Assembly (NCBI RefSeq): GCF_040412425.1
Contig: NC_089742.1
Span: 73,511,125 to 73,575,124, forward strand
DNA from: Macrobrachium rosenbergii
Lineage: Eukaryota; Arthropoda; Malacostraca; Decapoda; Palaemonidae
DNA length: 64,000 nucleotides
Reading direction: 5' to 3'
Part shown: positions 46,790-60,464 of the stretch, one piece after another
Numbering within the stretch: the stretch's first letter is position 1
How the letters are laid out: each line of letters starts with the position of its first letter
Translations under genes and position numbers: made by a program
Notes under the pieces: generated by a model
Database searches by the model: none
What the model was told of the DNA's origin: nothing
Seen by the model: the letters and a program-made list of their open reading frames with translations, nothing else

Positions 46790-47345
46790 GTGCGTGTGTG
46801 TGTGTGTGTGTTTATGAATTTCTCTTAAATACATTGTGACAATTTTTACGTTCGCAAATGTTGAGCCACAAACATCGTTTCATGTCCAGTTCACTATACC
46901 TCGGGAAAAACTTACATCCAAGGGGAATTTTAATTGATAAGTGCTTCGTTACTAGTAGGTATCGAACCACTGCCTGGTTGAGTTCCTCGGTGGGTGAGCG
47001 GGTATCGTTCTCAGCTACCACTCTGTTGGTCGCGAGTTCGAATCTCCGACCGGCCAGTGAAGAACAAGAGGAATTTGTTTCTGGTGATAGAAATTCATTT
47101 CTCGCTATAATGTGGTTCGGATTCCACAATAAGCTGTAGGTCCCGTTGCTAGGTAACGAATTGGTTCTTAGCCACGTAAAAATAAGTCTAATCCTTCGGG
47201 CCAGCCCTCTCTAGGAGAGCTGTTAATCAGCTCAGTGGTCTGGTTAAACTAAGATATACTTGACTTTTTAACTGCCTGGTTGAGAAACAACGATTTACTG
47301 TAACTTTTGAACATGAACCATCAGTGTTACAAGCTTACCTATCAG
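46745..47345 (-). mobile_element. family D SINE, copy D1, reverse, with microsatellite tail and C2 inserted
   Basis: Minus strand: tRNA-like head (47345-47285, then 46982-46955 after the SINE) with box B GTGGTTCGATACC, body CCCCTTGGATGTAAG, TATAGTGAACTGGACATGAA and TTTGTGGCTCAACATTTGCG, then a tail of (CA)n/(AT)n/(TG)n (46745-46811). Head-to-head with D2. Confidence 0.75.
46983..47270 (+). mobile_element. family C tRNA-derived SINE, copy C2, inside D1
   Basis: Box B GAGTTCGAATCTCCG (about 47033-47047), conserved body as in C1, end GGTTAAACTAAGATATACTT. Perfect 14-bp TSD ACTGCCTGGTTGAG at 46969-46982 and 47271-47284, so the insertion is recent relative to D1. Confidence 0.96.
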
Positions 47346-47384
47346 CTATCCTACTGGAAAGTAGAATTCGACCAGCAGAGTCGA

Positions 47385-47863
<479 letters not shown>

Positions 47864-48039
47864 TGTGCAAATTGCACAATGCCCATGTGAGGTATGAGAG
47901 AGGACTACTGTGACAACTCTCCTTTATGAAAGTGTAATTAGGATGCCAAATGAAAAGATGAGAAAAAGGTTGGAGCAGTTGAGAAGAATTAACTGTGAGG
48001 TTTACGGGACCCAAAAAGAACAGAAATGGTAGAAAACAT

Positions 48040-48320
48040 GGAGATATCTCGAACCAGTAAAAAAGCTGGAATAGGTGAAAAGACTGATGAGAACGTTTTA
48101 AGATGGTTTAGTCATATGGGAAGAGTAAAAGGGAGATAATCTTGCGAGGAATGTATCAGTCGGATGTCTTAAATAGCAGAGAGAGAGCCCGCAAGGGTTG
48201 TTTACACCGCAAGAAAGAGGTACTCGACAAGGATGGCCCTTAATATCCAGGATGAGCAAGAATGCTTGCAAGATAAGGATTGGGGGGTTCGACGTGGTGC
48301 TGCATAGGTGTATGAAGCAG
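48040..48320 (+). pseudogene. RTE-like LINE ORF2 C-terminal remnant
   Basis: Plus frames read [16 protein letters not shown] (about 48080-48130), a basic Arg-rich stretch, and MALNIQDEQECLQDKDW (about 48232-48282). This is the LRWFGHVERMD ... GLNIQEARxCxQDRxxWR arrangement seen at the C-terminus of RTE-like LINE proteins in many arthropods. Stops occur between blocks. The RT core is absent. Confidence 0.65.
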
Positions 48321-49771
48321 CTACTGCAGTAGAAATTTCTGTATGGTGCTCATCCATAATTCAGCTATTAAAGCAAGTTTGGTAGTGACTGTTCTGTGTT
48401 TTCTTTCTCTGGCGCCCTCCCCTGCTTAGGAAAATGGTATAATTTTGAATACGTACATATTTTTAACGTGTGTGCTGTAGTATGGGTGCTACATTTACGA
48501 AAGTGTCATAAAATCAAATGTATTCAGTAAAAGGAAAATGTCTAATCAAAGGTGCATCCATTGTATATGTGATGGTATAACTGCTGAATTTTGGATAGAT
48601 TCCATGTTCTATATGCCACTCGTAATGTACACTTCCTGTGCAACAGAACCGAATTTCTTCCCATTATTGATAATTGTGTTCGTGACTCGAAATCGCCAAG
48701 GAGCAGTTATTTAACCTGAGTCTAGGCACTACATACCCTGATCCAATTTACCTTGGTGTTGATGCAATATCATGTCCAAAGCGGAACAACAAATATCCAG
48801 GTTGTTTTACCAACTCTCTTTCTCAATACATCTAACTGTTTGTGTCTGCAGTCTCAAAAAGTAATTATCTCTATACAGTGAGCCTTCATGCATCAAAGTC
48901 ATGACCACTGCTGACACCCACAAGCTAGAAACCATAGCCAACTTACTGACCATTTTTCGAACACTACTGCCTTCTGTTATAAGCTGTGCAAGTTAACGCA
49001 TATGACGATCCATTAGTTTTAGTGGTTATTGCCGGTAGTTACTCTAAAAGCTATGAAAAGCTTTTGAAAAAAAAATCAGTCTGCAAGTCTAAGTATCTAA
49101 TTAAATCATGACACACTATCCACCATTCTTTTTCATTAAAAAGAAATCTGTCCAGCATTCTGTCCAGATATTAAAGGAAGACAGCTGTTCAAGTAACTGC
49201 AAGCGATTTCAATACGTACATAACTGGAAGTCTAGGGTCAATGACTGTCGGAGTTCCTAGGCTTAAAACCGCTGTTTTTGCGAAAGAGATTACAGTTCGA
49301 TATAAATTTAATTAACACTGATTATGATTTGGGTAGTATTACTCAAGATTAAATTCCCCAACTTATCTTCCTGCGGCTGCTCTGATTCGTTATCTAAAGG
49401 TGGCAAATGGAATAACGTATGAACCGAATGCTTGGTGTTCTAGGGAGTCTTGTACAATCAGGTAAGGCGTAGTAGGCAAATCTTATTGCTATGATAAAAA
49501 GAAATGTATTACTTTCACACCCTTTTGTATTTATGCGTTGGCATCTAGAATGTTAAATTAGGAAATTAAGTCGGAATCCTCTACCGAAAATAAATATATA
49601 AAAAAAACAACAGTATGTCCTGCAGTCCATGAAATAATTCTAAAAGCAGCTTGAAATAAGTAATGAGCACAAAATACTTATATCAAAAGAAGCTGGTTTA
49701 CAGAACAGGGAAAAGGATAAGTCCATATGAAAACATTAGAAAGTTCATGAAAACCCAATGAGAACTTAGGA
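48321..49771. other. unassigned stretch
   Basis: Longest repeat-poor segment of the window's second half with no open frame of note. Nothing recognised. Confidence 0.45.
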
Positions 49772-50119
49772 AAACAAGTAGAAAATGTGCCGAGGTTTCT
49801 TCGGCGCAATCGAGTTTTCTGTACAGTGTATAGTGCTGTATGAGCCGCGGCCCATGACTTTCAGCCACGGTCCCGTGGTGGCCTGTCCTATAGCGTTACC
49901 AGACGCACGACCACGGCTAACTTTAACCTTAAATAAAATAAAAACTACTAATGCTAGAGAGCTGTAATCTGGTATGTTTAATGATTGGAGGGTGGATGAT
50001 CAACATATCAATTTGCAGCCCTCTAGCCTCAGTGGTTTTTAAGATCTGAGGGAGGACAGAAAAAGTGTGGAAGGACAGACAAAGCCATCTCATTAGTTTT
50101 CTTTTACAGAAAACTAAAA
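49772..50119 (+). mobile_element. family A element, copy A17
   Basis: Leader AAACAAGTAGAAAATG, 5' hairpin with one change (GTGCCGAGG/CTTCGGCGC), a single 22-bp unit, central hairpin at about 49943-50042, 3' hairpin intact. Confidence 0.93.
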
Positions 50120-51437
50120 ATCCAGGATTCATTCAAAGTAAATTTGGAACCAATTCATGATGAACAAGAGCACACATGCTAAGGCAATTTTTTTTATCAG
50201 GCACTAAACGTCACCTTGATATACAACTTCCTTAAGCCATAACAAGTAAATTTATCCAGAAAACATGCTACACACACCTTATGTTACGAAAAATCGTAAT
50301 GGGTGTCGTGTACCTTATTCAAAACCATTCAACAAGCATATCTTTTCAGTATAATTTGTTGCAAGGTACCCCTTTTTTCTTCGAATTTTTTGGGACAAGT
50401 ATTTCAAACATATGTCCAGATATTAACTTATGCGATTCTGGGACAGTTGCAGGTAATCATCTTGGAAGGCTCAAATCTGCCATTTTCTCATCCACGTGTT
50501 TTTCTAAAATATAAGTTTTGAATTCAGACAACTGCCTGAGGAAGAATATGGTTTCGAGTTCTTTCAAGATACTTTGCAAAAGACTGTTGCAAAGTCAGAT
50601 TCTTTCGTATCTTTGGTATTATTGTACGATGTTCTTGAATGTCAAGGCAATCGCCTAAATGGCTGAAATAGTCGGGCATAGCCTACACCACAGTGTTTGC
50701 TCAGTATATAGATTTTACACATTAAACAATTACGTTGCACTGAATCTCTGTTCTACGTGTTCTACTTGTCAAAGAGTTTAAAAATGTGAACAGCATTATC
50801 AAAGTAACTGAGAAGTAGTCCTGAAAATAATTAAAACCTTAAGCTTGTAGTTACAGATGATATGGTACGTTGTAGTTTTGGCAATGGTGGTAAGCGATGC
50901 TTGACAATTTGGCACAAAAGCTGCACAAATTATACTGATAAACAAAAAACGCAGAAGGCAAAAAAAAAAGAACAGCAACAAGAGACTGTCAGTCCTGTCA
51001 AGACTAGCCGAGAGACTGTCAGTTACAAACATGGGCAATTCGACTTATGAAGCATCACCACCACTGTCTGGTGACACTGAAAATGAACTATCCTGTTGCT
51101 GTCGGAAAATCGTTAACATTTATTATTGGGAAAAAAACTGCAACATTTGGACTACATAATTAAGCTTTAGAATAATCTATACTGACTGGGGACAAATGCA
51201 AAACCAACAGAAGTGACTGCTAAAGAATACCAATGCACATGTGACACCTATTACTTTAAGACGACACTTTTAATTTCCTAAAGCTCTTCTTAACTTTAAG
51301 GGTGAAACTGATGGAAAAGACAAAAATTACCGACATGTTGCTAAATTTCTTCAACGCTGACAGCTATTTCAGCCATTAACTCATTGCTTCTTTAAAGCTT
51401 ACCAGTTTTACAAAGGAACTACACTCCGTCATATATA
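50120..51437. other. unassigned stretch
   Basis: Frames at 50281-50521 and 50799-51050 overlap in different frames or strands and have no motif. Confidence 0.4.
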
Positions 51438-51889
51438 CAGGGTGGCCCCCTCGCAAAAAGGGCATTTCAGATTCACATTATGCATTTTACACACTGTTGC
51501 CTGGCTCAGAGCCAACACTCTTGACTTCATTGAACCTAACGACTGGCCCTCAAAAAGTCCAGATCTCAACGTAATGGATTTTATCATGTGGGTTTACTGT
51601 TACAACAACTTCAATTGCAGAGGAGAGAGGTCACAGACACACAATCCTTAAAAACTCTGTTGATGAAAGCTTGGAACAATATCCCGCTAGAAGTCGCCCT
51701 CTGGAAGTTGGCTAGACCGTCTACGTTGTTGTGCAGCTGCCCACGGAAAGCATTTTGAACACCACATCTAACATTTGCGTTCTTGTTCTGTTTTAACAAT
51801 GTTTCTGTTAACAACAACTGTTTTGTTTCCAGCAATTATATAAACTGTACCAAATTTCCTGTTTTTTTTTTTTTTTTTGAGGCACCCTG
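51438..51889 (+). mobile_element. internally deleted Tc1/mariner-like element
   Basis: TIRs CAGGGTGGCCCC and (reverse) CAGGGTGCCTCA, flanked by TA (51436-51437, 51890-51891). The 452-bp element keeps only the transposase C-terminus: NDWPSKSPDLNVMDFIMWVY (about 51540-51600), where the final catalytic residue is Asp, unlike the D,D37E element at 39155. A poly-T run precedes the right TIR. Confidence 0.78.
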
Positions 51890-52914
51890 TAGCTGAGTAC
51901 TATAAAAAAATTAAAGATTAACCAAAAATATAAAAAAAAAACGAAAATTATTAAGGAAAATTTCACAGATCAGGATGATTCTCCATGAGAGTTCACAAGA
52001 CTGGATCTTCCATTGTCTTCTGCTGGAGGAGAAGAGAGAAGTCTGAAGACACCCGAACATTCAGAGAAAGCTGCTGCAATGCAAAGCTCGCTGCTTCAGC
52101 AACCACAACCCTCATACAGCCATCCTCCTAGTGAGCAATTGCAGTGTCTCTGATCAAGCCATTTAGAGGTGGCTTCTGTAAAACTGCCTGAGAGTTGTGC
52201 ATGTCATTTCCCCAGGTTGCAGTCTGCTTACAAGCAAATCTAAGACCTATTTCAATAGGGATGTACCCTAACCTAAAATTCCCTTAATCTAAACTATCCT
52301 AAGGTGCCATGCCCGGACCTACCGCGAGGGATTCGCCCAACGTGGACCCCCAAAGTGACAGTGTGTATACAGCAATGATGTGTGTGCAACTACTCTGTAT
52401 CACAGTGGTTTCATGTTTCAATTTCTGAATCCATTTGCAGAATTTCTTTATTTCATGTTAAGAGTTGTGAACAACGGTTCATTATTCTCGTGTATAACGC
52501 TTTTAATAAAACTCTTAGAAATAAACCTACGAAACAAATTACGTTGCTCATTCAGTCAAAATGAGTAGGCATTTATGGAGAGGTATTTCAGCGACAAAAT
52601 AAAAATTTAATTGTGAATAATCGCAGGGACATATCTTTCTGAAAAATATAGCTGAAAGTGAAGTTTAGAGGAATTCATACACCAACAAGAAATTGGATAT
52701 CGTGGTTAATAAAATCAACAAGTGCACTTACAAGTCCAGTCACGCAATTTCACCAATTCTTTCTTCGAACTCACTTTACTCTCTTCAAACCTAATAACCG
52801 CAGGACAGTGTATTCAAGTAAAAAGACGACAAATATATTCTGGAAAAGCGAGCCTTCTCGAACGGATACAGGATACCCTGTAGCTTATGACAGCGTTTAA
52901 GAACAAAACAGCCT
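51890..52914. other. unassigned stretch
   Basis: No gene or element recognised. Confidence 0.4.
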
Positions 52915-53252
52915 CAGCCCTCTCGTGAACTGAATTGAATATAGAATTTCGACCAAAGGCCAAGCACTGGGACCAATGAGATCATTCAGCGCTGAAACGG
53001 AAAGTGGCATAAAAGTTTGAAAGGCGTAGCAGGAGGAAAACCTCGCAGTTGCACTATGAATCAATTGTCAGGAGAGGGTGGAAAGTAAGATGGAAGAAAG
53101 AGAATATGAAAAGAGGTATAGTAAAAGGAACGAAAGGAGTTGCAGCTAGAGGCCGAAGGCACGCTGCAAAGAACCTTAAGTAATGCCTACAGTGCACCGC
53201 ATGAGGTGCACTGACGGCATAACCCCACTACGGTGTCAACCCTCTCGTAGAA
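52915..53252 (+). mobile_element. family B retroposon, copy B10, full length with TSD
   Basis: Element 52930-53233 ends ACCCCACTACGG. CAGCCCTCTCGTGAA (52915-52929) and CAACCCTCTCGTAGAA (53237-53252) are a ~15-bp TSD with two differences, the second independent example after B2. Confidence 0.93.
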
Positions 53253-53856
53253 ATGAAAGCAGCAGTACCCGAATATCCACAGCCATCCATCAACATCGCT
53301 CAAAAATTTCTATTTCTGTTAAGTGTTGGGACGAATTACAAAACCCGACACATTCTGATAAAGTGCCTTCATCAGTGTGAATTCACACCCGGGTGATGGA
53401 ACACCGAAAGTAAAGGTGCCGCTATGTGCTGCTAAATTCCCCAATTTCCTCGATACGGGCTGAGTAGGTGCCAGCAGATATTGGTGATTTAGGCAGTTCT
53501 AGAAGGTCTAAACCACGGCGATTCCGATCGACAGATTTTTCGTAAAGGACATCACAGGAGAAACTCATCACATTGTGAGGTAACCGTAGGTAAAATTTAT
53601 GATTTAAATTAAACTGCCAAATCGTATGATCGTGTTTCGGATTAGAGAGAGAACACTTATTTCGAAGAATCTTTACGGTAAAAAATCTGCTTTTATCGTT
53701 AGTTTATACAATGACGGTATATTTTGCCCGGTTGAATATTTTCTTTTCTCTTTTCTCAGAATTAAACCATAAGTACATTTAATTCAACCCGAACTTGTAG
53801 GTCTATAGTAAACCAGCGAGAAGAATTTGCATTTTATGTTGATGTTATCAATTTAA

Positions 53857-53857
<1 letters not shown>

Positions 53858-53917
<60 letters not shown>
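53858..53917. repeat. (AT)n microsatellite
   Basis: Pure tract next to a tRNA-like segment. Confidence 0.97.
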
Positions 53918-53921
<4 letters not shown>

Positions 53922-53934
53922 ATATTTGTAATAT

Positions 53935-54130
53935 TTGTGCTAAAAATATTCAATGGACAACAACGCTACAAGGCTCTTATCCAAACAGGGAATGACTGAA
54001 GACATTCACCTTCGGTAGCTAGGAGGACTCGATCCCCATTCGGTCTGTTTCGAGCAAGGAGGCTTGGTTTCGCGTCTACCAGTACACAGGTGAAATTGGG
54101 GGTGAGCTGTGGTGGGGAAGGGGCGTTAAA
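53935..54130 (-). mobile_element. possible tRNA-derived SINE with (AT)n on its far side
   Basis: The minus strand has GGTAGACGCGAAACC (weak box A-like) followed about 45 bp later by GGGGATCGAGTCCTCCTAGC, one base off the box B consensus GGTTCGANTCC. The 3' direction ends at the (AT)n tract 53858-53917, as in family D. No second copy in the window. Confidence 0.35.
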
Positions 54131-54198
54131 TCTTCACGCCGTAGTTACTAGAGGCTCAGTGTGTAGTACTTAAGACGGTACTTTGAACATTATTTTCG

Positions 54199-54203
54199 AT
54201 ATA

Positions 54204-54277
<74 letters not shown>
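54199..54277. repeat. (AT)n microsatellite left of a foldback
   Basis: Pure tract. A partner tract lies at 54591-54656. Confidence 0.97.
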
Positions 54278-54290
<13 letters not shown>

Positions 54291-54424
54291 TTAAAGAGAG
54301 AGACCACTCCCAGAGCTGAAGGGAATTTCCATACACAGCAGAACAACTTTTAGCATGTATTTTCGTGTAGGTTTTAAGCAAAAATGCGAAAAAATATGCA
54401 TACAAGTGAGATAAAAGTTATTCA

Positions 54425-54566
54425 TCACGAAAAATTTACGCCATATGAAGAAAATTTATAATTACTGTATATAAGCAAACTGTACGTTGAATCAGAATAT
54501 ATCTCATAGTATATTTTGCTTATATACTGTATTTAAAAATTTTCTTCATACGACAATTTTTTCTTG
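54425..54566. repeat. inverted repeat between two (AT)n tracts
   Basis: Left arm CATATGAAGAAAATTTATAA ... CTGTATATAAGCAAA (to 54480) is inverted as TTTGCTTATATACTGTAT ... AAATTTTCTTCATACG (54515-54553). Arms about 45-55 bp, loop 34 bp. Confidence 0.85.
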
Positions 54567-54586
54567 TTGATCAACAATTTCTTTCT

Positions 54587-54590
<4 letters not shown>

Positions 54591-54656
<66 letters not shown>
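54591..54656. repeat. (AT)n microsatellite right of a foldback
   Basis: Pure tract. 54657-55320 holds nothing recognised. Confidence 0.97.
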
Positions 54657-54658
<2 letters not shown>

Positions 54659-55324
54659 CTCTGGAAAACCGTATTCATTCAATAGTAGTAATACTGTATA
54701 ATACATGGAGCTCTCACATGACTATCTTTATTCATGTTCAAACGTAGGCTTGTAAGCATTGTTTCATATGCATGCAGGCAATATATCTTCTACACACAAT
54801 TGCACGCTTAATATTCATACACACATTCAATACGCCAAGGACTCATACAACCGACTTGTTTACGGTCTCAGAGCTTGTTATTTTCCTCGAGTCATTTCCC
54901 AGTTCAAAATGCGTAGTCTGAGAAACCCTCGGCAACGTGTAAATTGAGTGATGCCAACACTGATCAAGAGAAAGTAATGTCAACACTGAGGAAAAGAATA
55001 CGATTCTCATACAAGTACATCACTTTTCAAGAGCTCCTTCGCCCTAATAGTATCTGAACCTTTTTCCCCTGGTGTCCTAATTGTTCCACAAATTTCCTGG
55101 AAGGTTTCATCAACATGTCCTCCTTGCAGCGAAGAGCGCCTGGCCGCATGTTTTCTCTTATTGGTCAATACATTTCAACCAACCAACACTTAGGAAACCC
55201 TATTTCCTCTATTGCTCCTCCGAATCGGTTGATCTTATGTGCAGTAGTCTCGTAGCACATTAATTTTTTACAAACAGAACACTTCGTACAGCTTTTTGGT
55301 GGTTAAAATCCACTGACGTGCATG

Positions 55325-55701
<377 letters not shown>

Positions 55702-56040
55702 TATATATACACATATGCACGTCTAGATCCCGATGCCCACATGGCCTACAGGCTGCATTTTTCTTTTACAACATGTAGATATGGTCAGTTGACACTAATG
55801 GTTTACACAGCCAAGAGATAGGTAGGTGCTCACGGAATGAATGCACCTACACTAAAACATTCCAAAACAAATGGTTAATGAGTGTGTGATTACGACTGTC
55901 TTCCTAGGCTATAGTAAGATTGACAGCCAAACCCTTTTAACGTGTCGTAAATCTATTTTTGTCGGTGAATAAGGTTCCCAAGTCAGAGTCTTCTGAGCAG
56001 AGTGAAAATAATGTTATAGCTCGATGACTTTACTGTAATC

Positions 56041-56300
56041 GGTGCTACTTTGGCTTGTTAACTATGCGTCACCTACTCCGAGGTGCTAGTACTAAACACC
56101 GTATGGTAAAAGTAAACGGCCGCACGAAAAAAAATGTTTATCAATATAATTTGTCGACCTCACCATATAGAAATGGGTGTATATAATACTTTGACCCCGA
56201 GGGGCTAGTACTAAACACGGTGCCCCAAGGAGCTTCCGCCATGTTTAGTACTAGCACCTCGTAATAGGTAACGCGTAAATAACAAGCCAAAGTAGCACCC
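56041..56300. mobile_element. foldback MITE sharing a core with the 27.4-kb palindrome
   Basis: Arms 56041-56099 and 56243-56299 are inverted (GGTGCTACTTTGGCTTGTTA outermost, GCTAGTACTAAACAC innermost). Inside, a further GGGGCTAGTACTAAACACGG pairs with the inner arm. That core matches the centre of 27435-27706. TSD not identified. Confidence 0.82.
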
Positions 56301-56616
56301 TATAATCTGCCGAGAAATCTATGTATTATCTGTTTTTATGATACTTTTGTTTATTCACTTTTTTAAGAATACGTAATTTATAAACTTCACTCAAAGGTCA
56401 CATACAGTCATTCTCATTGATGTTTGGCAACCTTCATCTGGGGTTAGGATAGGCCTTCAAAAAACTTAGACATTCGGCCTCTAGGACTCATTGTAAATTT
56501 CCGAGACTTATTTTTGGAAAGAAAAAATAGCGTCTTCGAAACTGCAAAATACGGTAATTTCCCTTGGGTGCAGGTGTTTCCTAGACCCAAAAATATTATA
56601 TTAATGGAATACTTGT

Positions 56617-56721
56617 ATATATATACATATATATACATATCTTATATACAAACATATATAAATATATATATATATATATATTACAAATAAATATGCAAAT
56701 ATATATATTATATATAAAATA

Positions 56722-56780
<59 letters not shown>

Positions 56781-56955
56781 GAGAGAGAGACAAGGGGTTT
56801 TATAATCAAGTAGCTTTTTTCATACAAATTAATGCCGAAATTTGTTTAGGCATACATCGTTTTCTGAAAAGAGTTGTATTAATATTAATGAAATAAATAC
56901 ATTTATGTATATACATATATATGTACTGTATATATATGTATATACATATATAAGT

Positions 56956-57013
<58 letters not shown>

Positions 57014-57020
57014 TGTATAT
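56617..57020. repeat. interrupted (AT)n tracts
   Basis: AT-rich tracts at 56617-56776 and 56925-57020 separated by 150 bp with a (GA)4 and no recognised element. Confidence 0.93.
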
Positions 57021-59555
57021 ACGTATACACATATATATGATCGAATATTTAAAGCATCACTTTAGACGTGACTCGCTATATTTAAAATAAATCATGACGG
57101 TGTTTCAGCTTCTCAAAAGACCCCGTCCTGAAGTAGAGATTCGAATGTTGTGAATCCATAAGACGTGCACAAGCGAGAAAGGCTGCACGATGAGAATAAT
57201 ACCGCAACAAAAATGAAAGAACCTTCAAAGTGTTTTCTTGGCGTTCGTTGCCAAAAATCGACCGACTGTGAAAATTTCCATGCACAACTATTAAAATGAT
57301 GATAGTTTTCTGCTCAGCACAAAAGCTGCCGAGCTAGTTGCGTTGTTTGATATACATAATTTTGAGGATACTTCTCACCGCATTTCATGATCCACTTCTG
57401 GGAAACTACTTACATTAGATATGTGAACATATACCGATTGTAAGGAATAAGAAATGTCACATTAAAAACTTCAATACAGATTCGAAGGTTCCGTGCACTC
57501 AAATAATGGTTGTGACACAAAGAAAACTTATATAACATCTTGATACATTTTACGGATCAATTATATAAAAAATATAAACTTGGTATCCTGATGATTAAAA
57601 TAACAATTTCTGATTAGTCATTCTCAACTTAAAAGTATAGTTTATTTAATCGTACCTTGGATGAATTTGATTAGCCTAACCCCAGATACTTGAACCAAAG
57701 CAGTTTATTCAGTGCTGACACCAACCTGCACAAACACACATAATTTGCAATAAAAAGAATAATAATGACCCTAATTGACGGTGTTTGACCTTGTGGCGAG
57801 GCCTTAGTCTCATCTTTCGTATAAACCTCAGCAGGCCGATCTCAGTCCTCAACCGTCATCGAGTTTCAACTCTCCTACTTTCAAAACCTGATTTATGAGT
57901 TTGCTGTGAACGATTTCCCAGGAGAAATTCACATTCAACCGTTGTGTGTTTTAACATCCTCTTTCCTCTTCATCCACATCCAACCGTCCTTCCCCCCTAT
58001 CCCCCGCCCCCAACTCCATAACACCCTTTTCCCCGACTAAATTCCCCTCACTGAATGCCTGAATCTGGTCAACGCTAGAAATGAGCTATGTACACCAACG
58101 TCTACTTAACGTTATTTCTACTACTGATAAGGTCAAAGGAGGCCATATGCCGACTTACCAAGTTTTATCCTTCACAGGTGACTTCAACATGTCACATGGC
58201 AAAATGGGCACACCGTCAGAGCGTCAAACTTGAACCTGCCCTTCGAGGATTGGATGACAACCCGTCCTACTCCTAACACCACACAAATGACACTGCAGCA
58301 GACGACGTTCAGTCAGCTGTTTATCTGGTGGGGAAGGAGTTTAGCGTTCTTACCGCTAGAGGGCTGAGATTCACACATGCGCTATTTTGATTTATATTCT
58401 CACACATCATACCAGGTAATAATGATGATGAAGATGGCGGTGAATTACACCCTTTATCGTTTTTCGTTCGCCTCGGCAATTTTGCCGCTAAACGACCAAA
58501 GTTTATTGGTATTTGCCTCGACTAAATTTACTTGGAATAATATGAAAGACAGCGAAGATAATGAGAAGCCGAATCAGACTGTTCATTGGGAGAATTTAAT
58601 GAGCAATAATGACTAAATTTCAACATAAAAAATTCTGATAAAAACATTCGGAGAACTATGTAGATACGTAATGATTCTTCGATGTACCTTCAACATGATA
58701 TCCACGCTCAACATATTTTTCATTACCAAAGGTAAGCATAAATACGAATGATGTCAGCTTTCTTAATAAAATAATACCAGTCTTTTTATTCGTCTTCCAT
58801 TGCGGTATGAAAATGTACAAAAGTATTTTACTTTAAAGATATCATGAACTGTGATGACTCTTCTAATTTTGATGGCTTCATCTCTCTCAACGAACTGGAA
58901 AGACTGACGGTACATTTAGCGCATGCTCAACACTATAATTTGAACAGCAATCACAAAACTGTACAGGTGTTAGTTATCCTTCAGAATTAAAATGAAAGGT
59001 AAACTGATTTTCAGTATGCGATGCGCTCGGTAATGATTAAACATTCAACAGAATGACAGTGTCAAACCCTGGAACCTTATTTTGAACGCATCGATTCATC
59101 CTAGGATAATTCCCCGTAGCTGCACGAGTAATCACATCGGCTGTTTCCATTCGTGACATGTCAACTTTCCCCAGAAGCTCATTATTGCACTTGTTTTGAT
59201 GACTTAACAACGTACCGCTAGCATAACTGTCTTTTGAAGTACCATTATGAAAAACTCGTGGATTTTTATTCGACTTTTTGCTGCTTGGTTTAAGAGAAGA
59301 AACGCTTTTAGTGTATTTGAAAAGCATCGTTACCATAAACGAACGCGTTCTGAAATTGTGTCGAGAAGCACGCAGTTCTTGACGATAAAACTCAGAAATT
59401 TTAGCTTTCTAAATTACTTGATAAAGATATGTAAGGTTACAAAAAGGCATAGAAAAAGAGAGTTTACGGTATAGTGACCACCGACAGGAAAATGAATACT
59501 ATTATTTTAAAAAACGCTAAAAAAGATAAAAAAAAAAAAAAAGACAGAAGTGCAA
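57021..59555. other. unassigned stretch, repeat-poor
   Basis: The longest segment without a recognised repeat. Open frames (58377-58616, 59037-59336, 59247-59474) are short, overlap one another and carry no domain. It is the best place to look for an unrecognised exon, but I cannot support one. Confidence 0.4.
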
Positions 59556-59650
59556 CGTTTCGGTAATATATAACGATCGGAAACGTAAACCAGTGGTTTC
59601 AAATTCCATCTTAGGCTGTAGACTTAAGAGAGCCTGAGGACGTCTCAATG

Positions 59651-60172
<522 letters not shown>

Positions 60173-60259
60173 TAAATAGTCAGCAATAGAAGCGTTCCGT
60201 GGAAATCGGAGACAATTAATAAATATCAAAACCTTTGCTTGAATGAAGAGCAACTTTTA

Positions 60260-60306
60260 GGTGCGACTAGTTTCGGAGATTTACATTCCCCCGTCATCGG
60301 GCAATC
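60260..60306 (-). ncRNA. hammerhead-ribozyme-like motif in PLE3
   Basis: Minus strand: TGC, CCGATGA (one change, U4 to C, from CUGAUGA), stem II CGGGGGA/TCTCCG, GAAAC, a two-base loop TA, G, cleavage triplet GTC, then GCA pairing with TGC. The core substitution probably kills activity. The layout matches PLE ribozymes. Confidence 0.5.
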
Positions 60307-60464
60307 CATAATGGAATATGTGTTATATTTATAATCAATTAAATAATAAAATCAAATAAAATTACGTAAAACAACCTATAATAACCTAAACAGGCAGCAA
60401 AATCTTAAAATACAGAGCTACCAATACACAATGTTTGTTGTCAAAATGAGCAGAAATGAAAAGT

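Noticed and set aside
53935..54130. A functional tRNA gene on the minus strand
   Set aside because: A box B-like block is present, but I cannot draw a cloverleaf with paired acceptor arms. At most a tRNA-derived SINE.
57021..59555. Short frames in the repeat-poor 2.5 kb that might be exons
   Set aside because: All under 100 codons, mutually overlapping and without domains or convincing splice patterns by eye.
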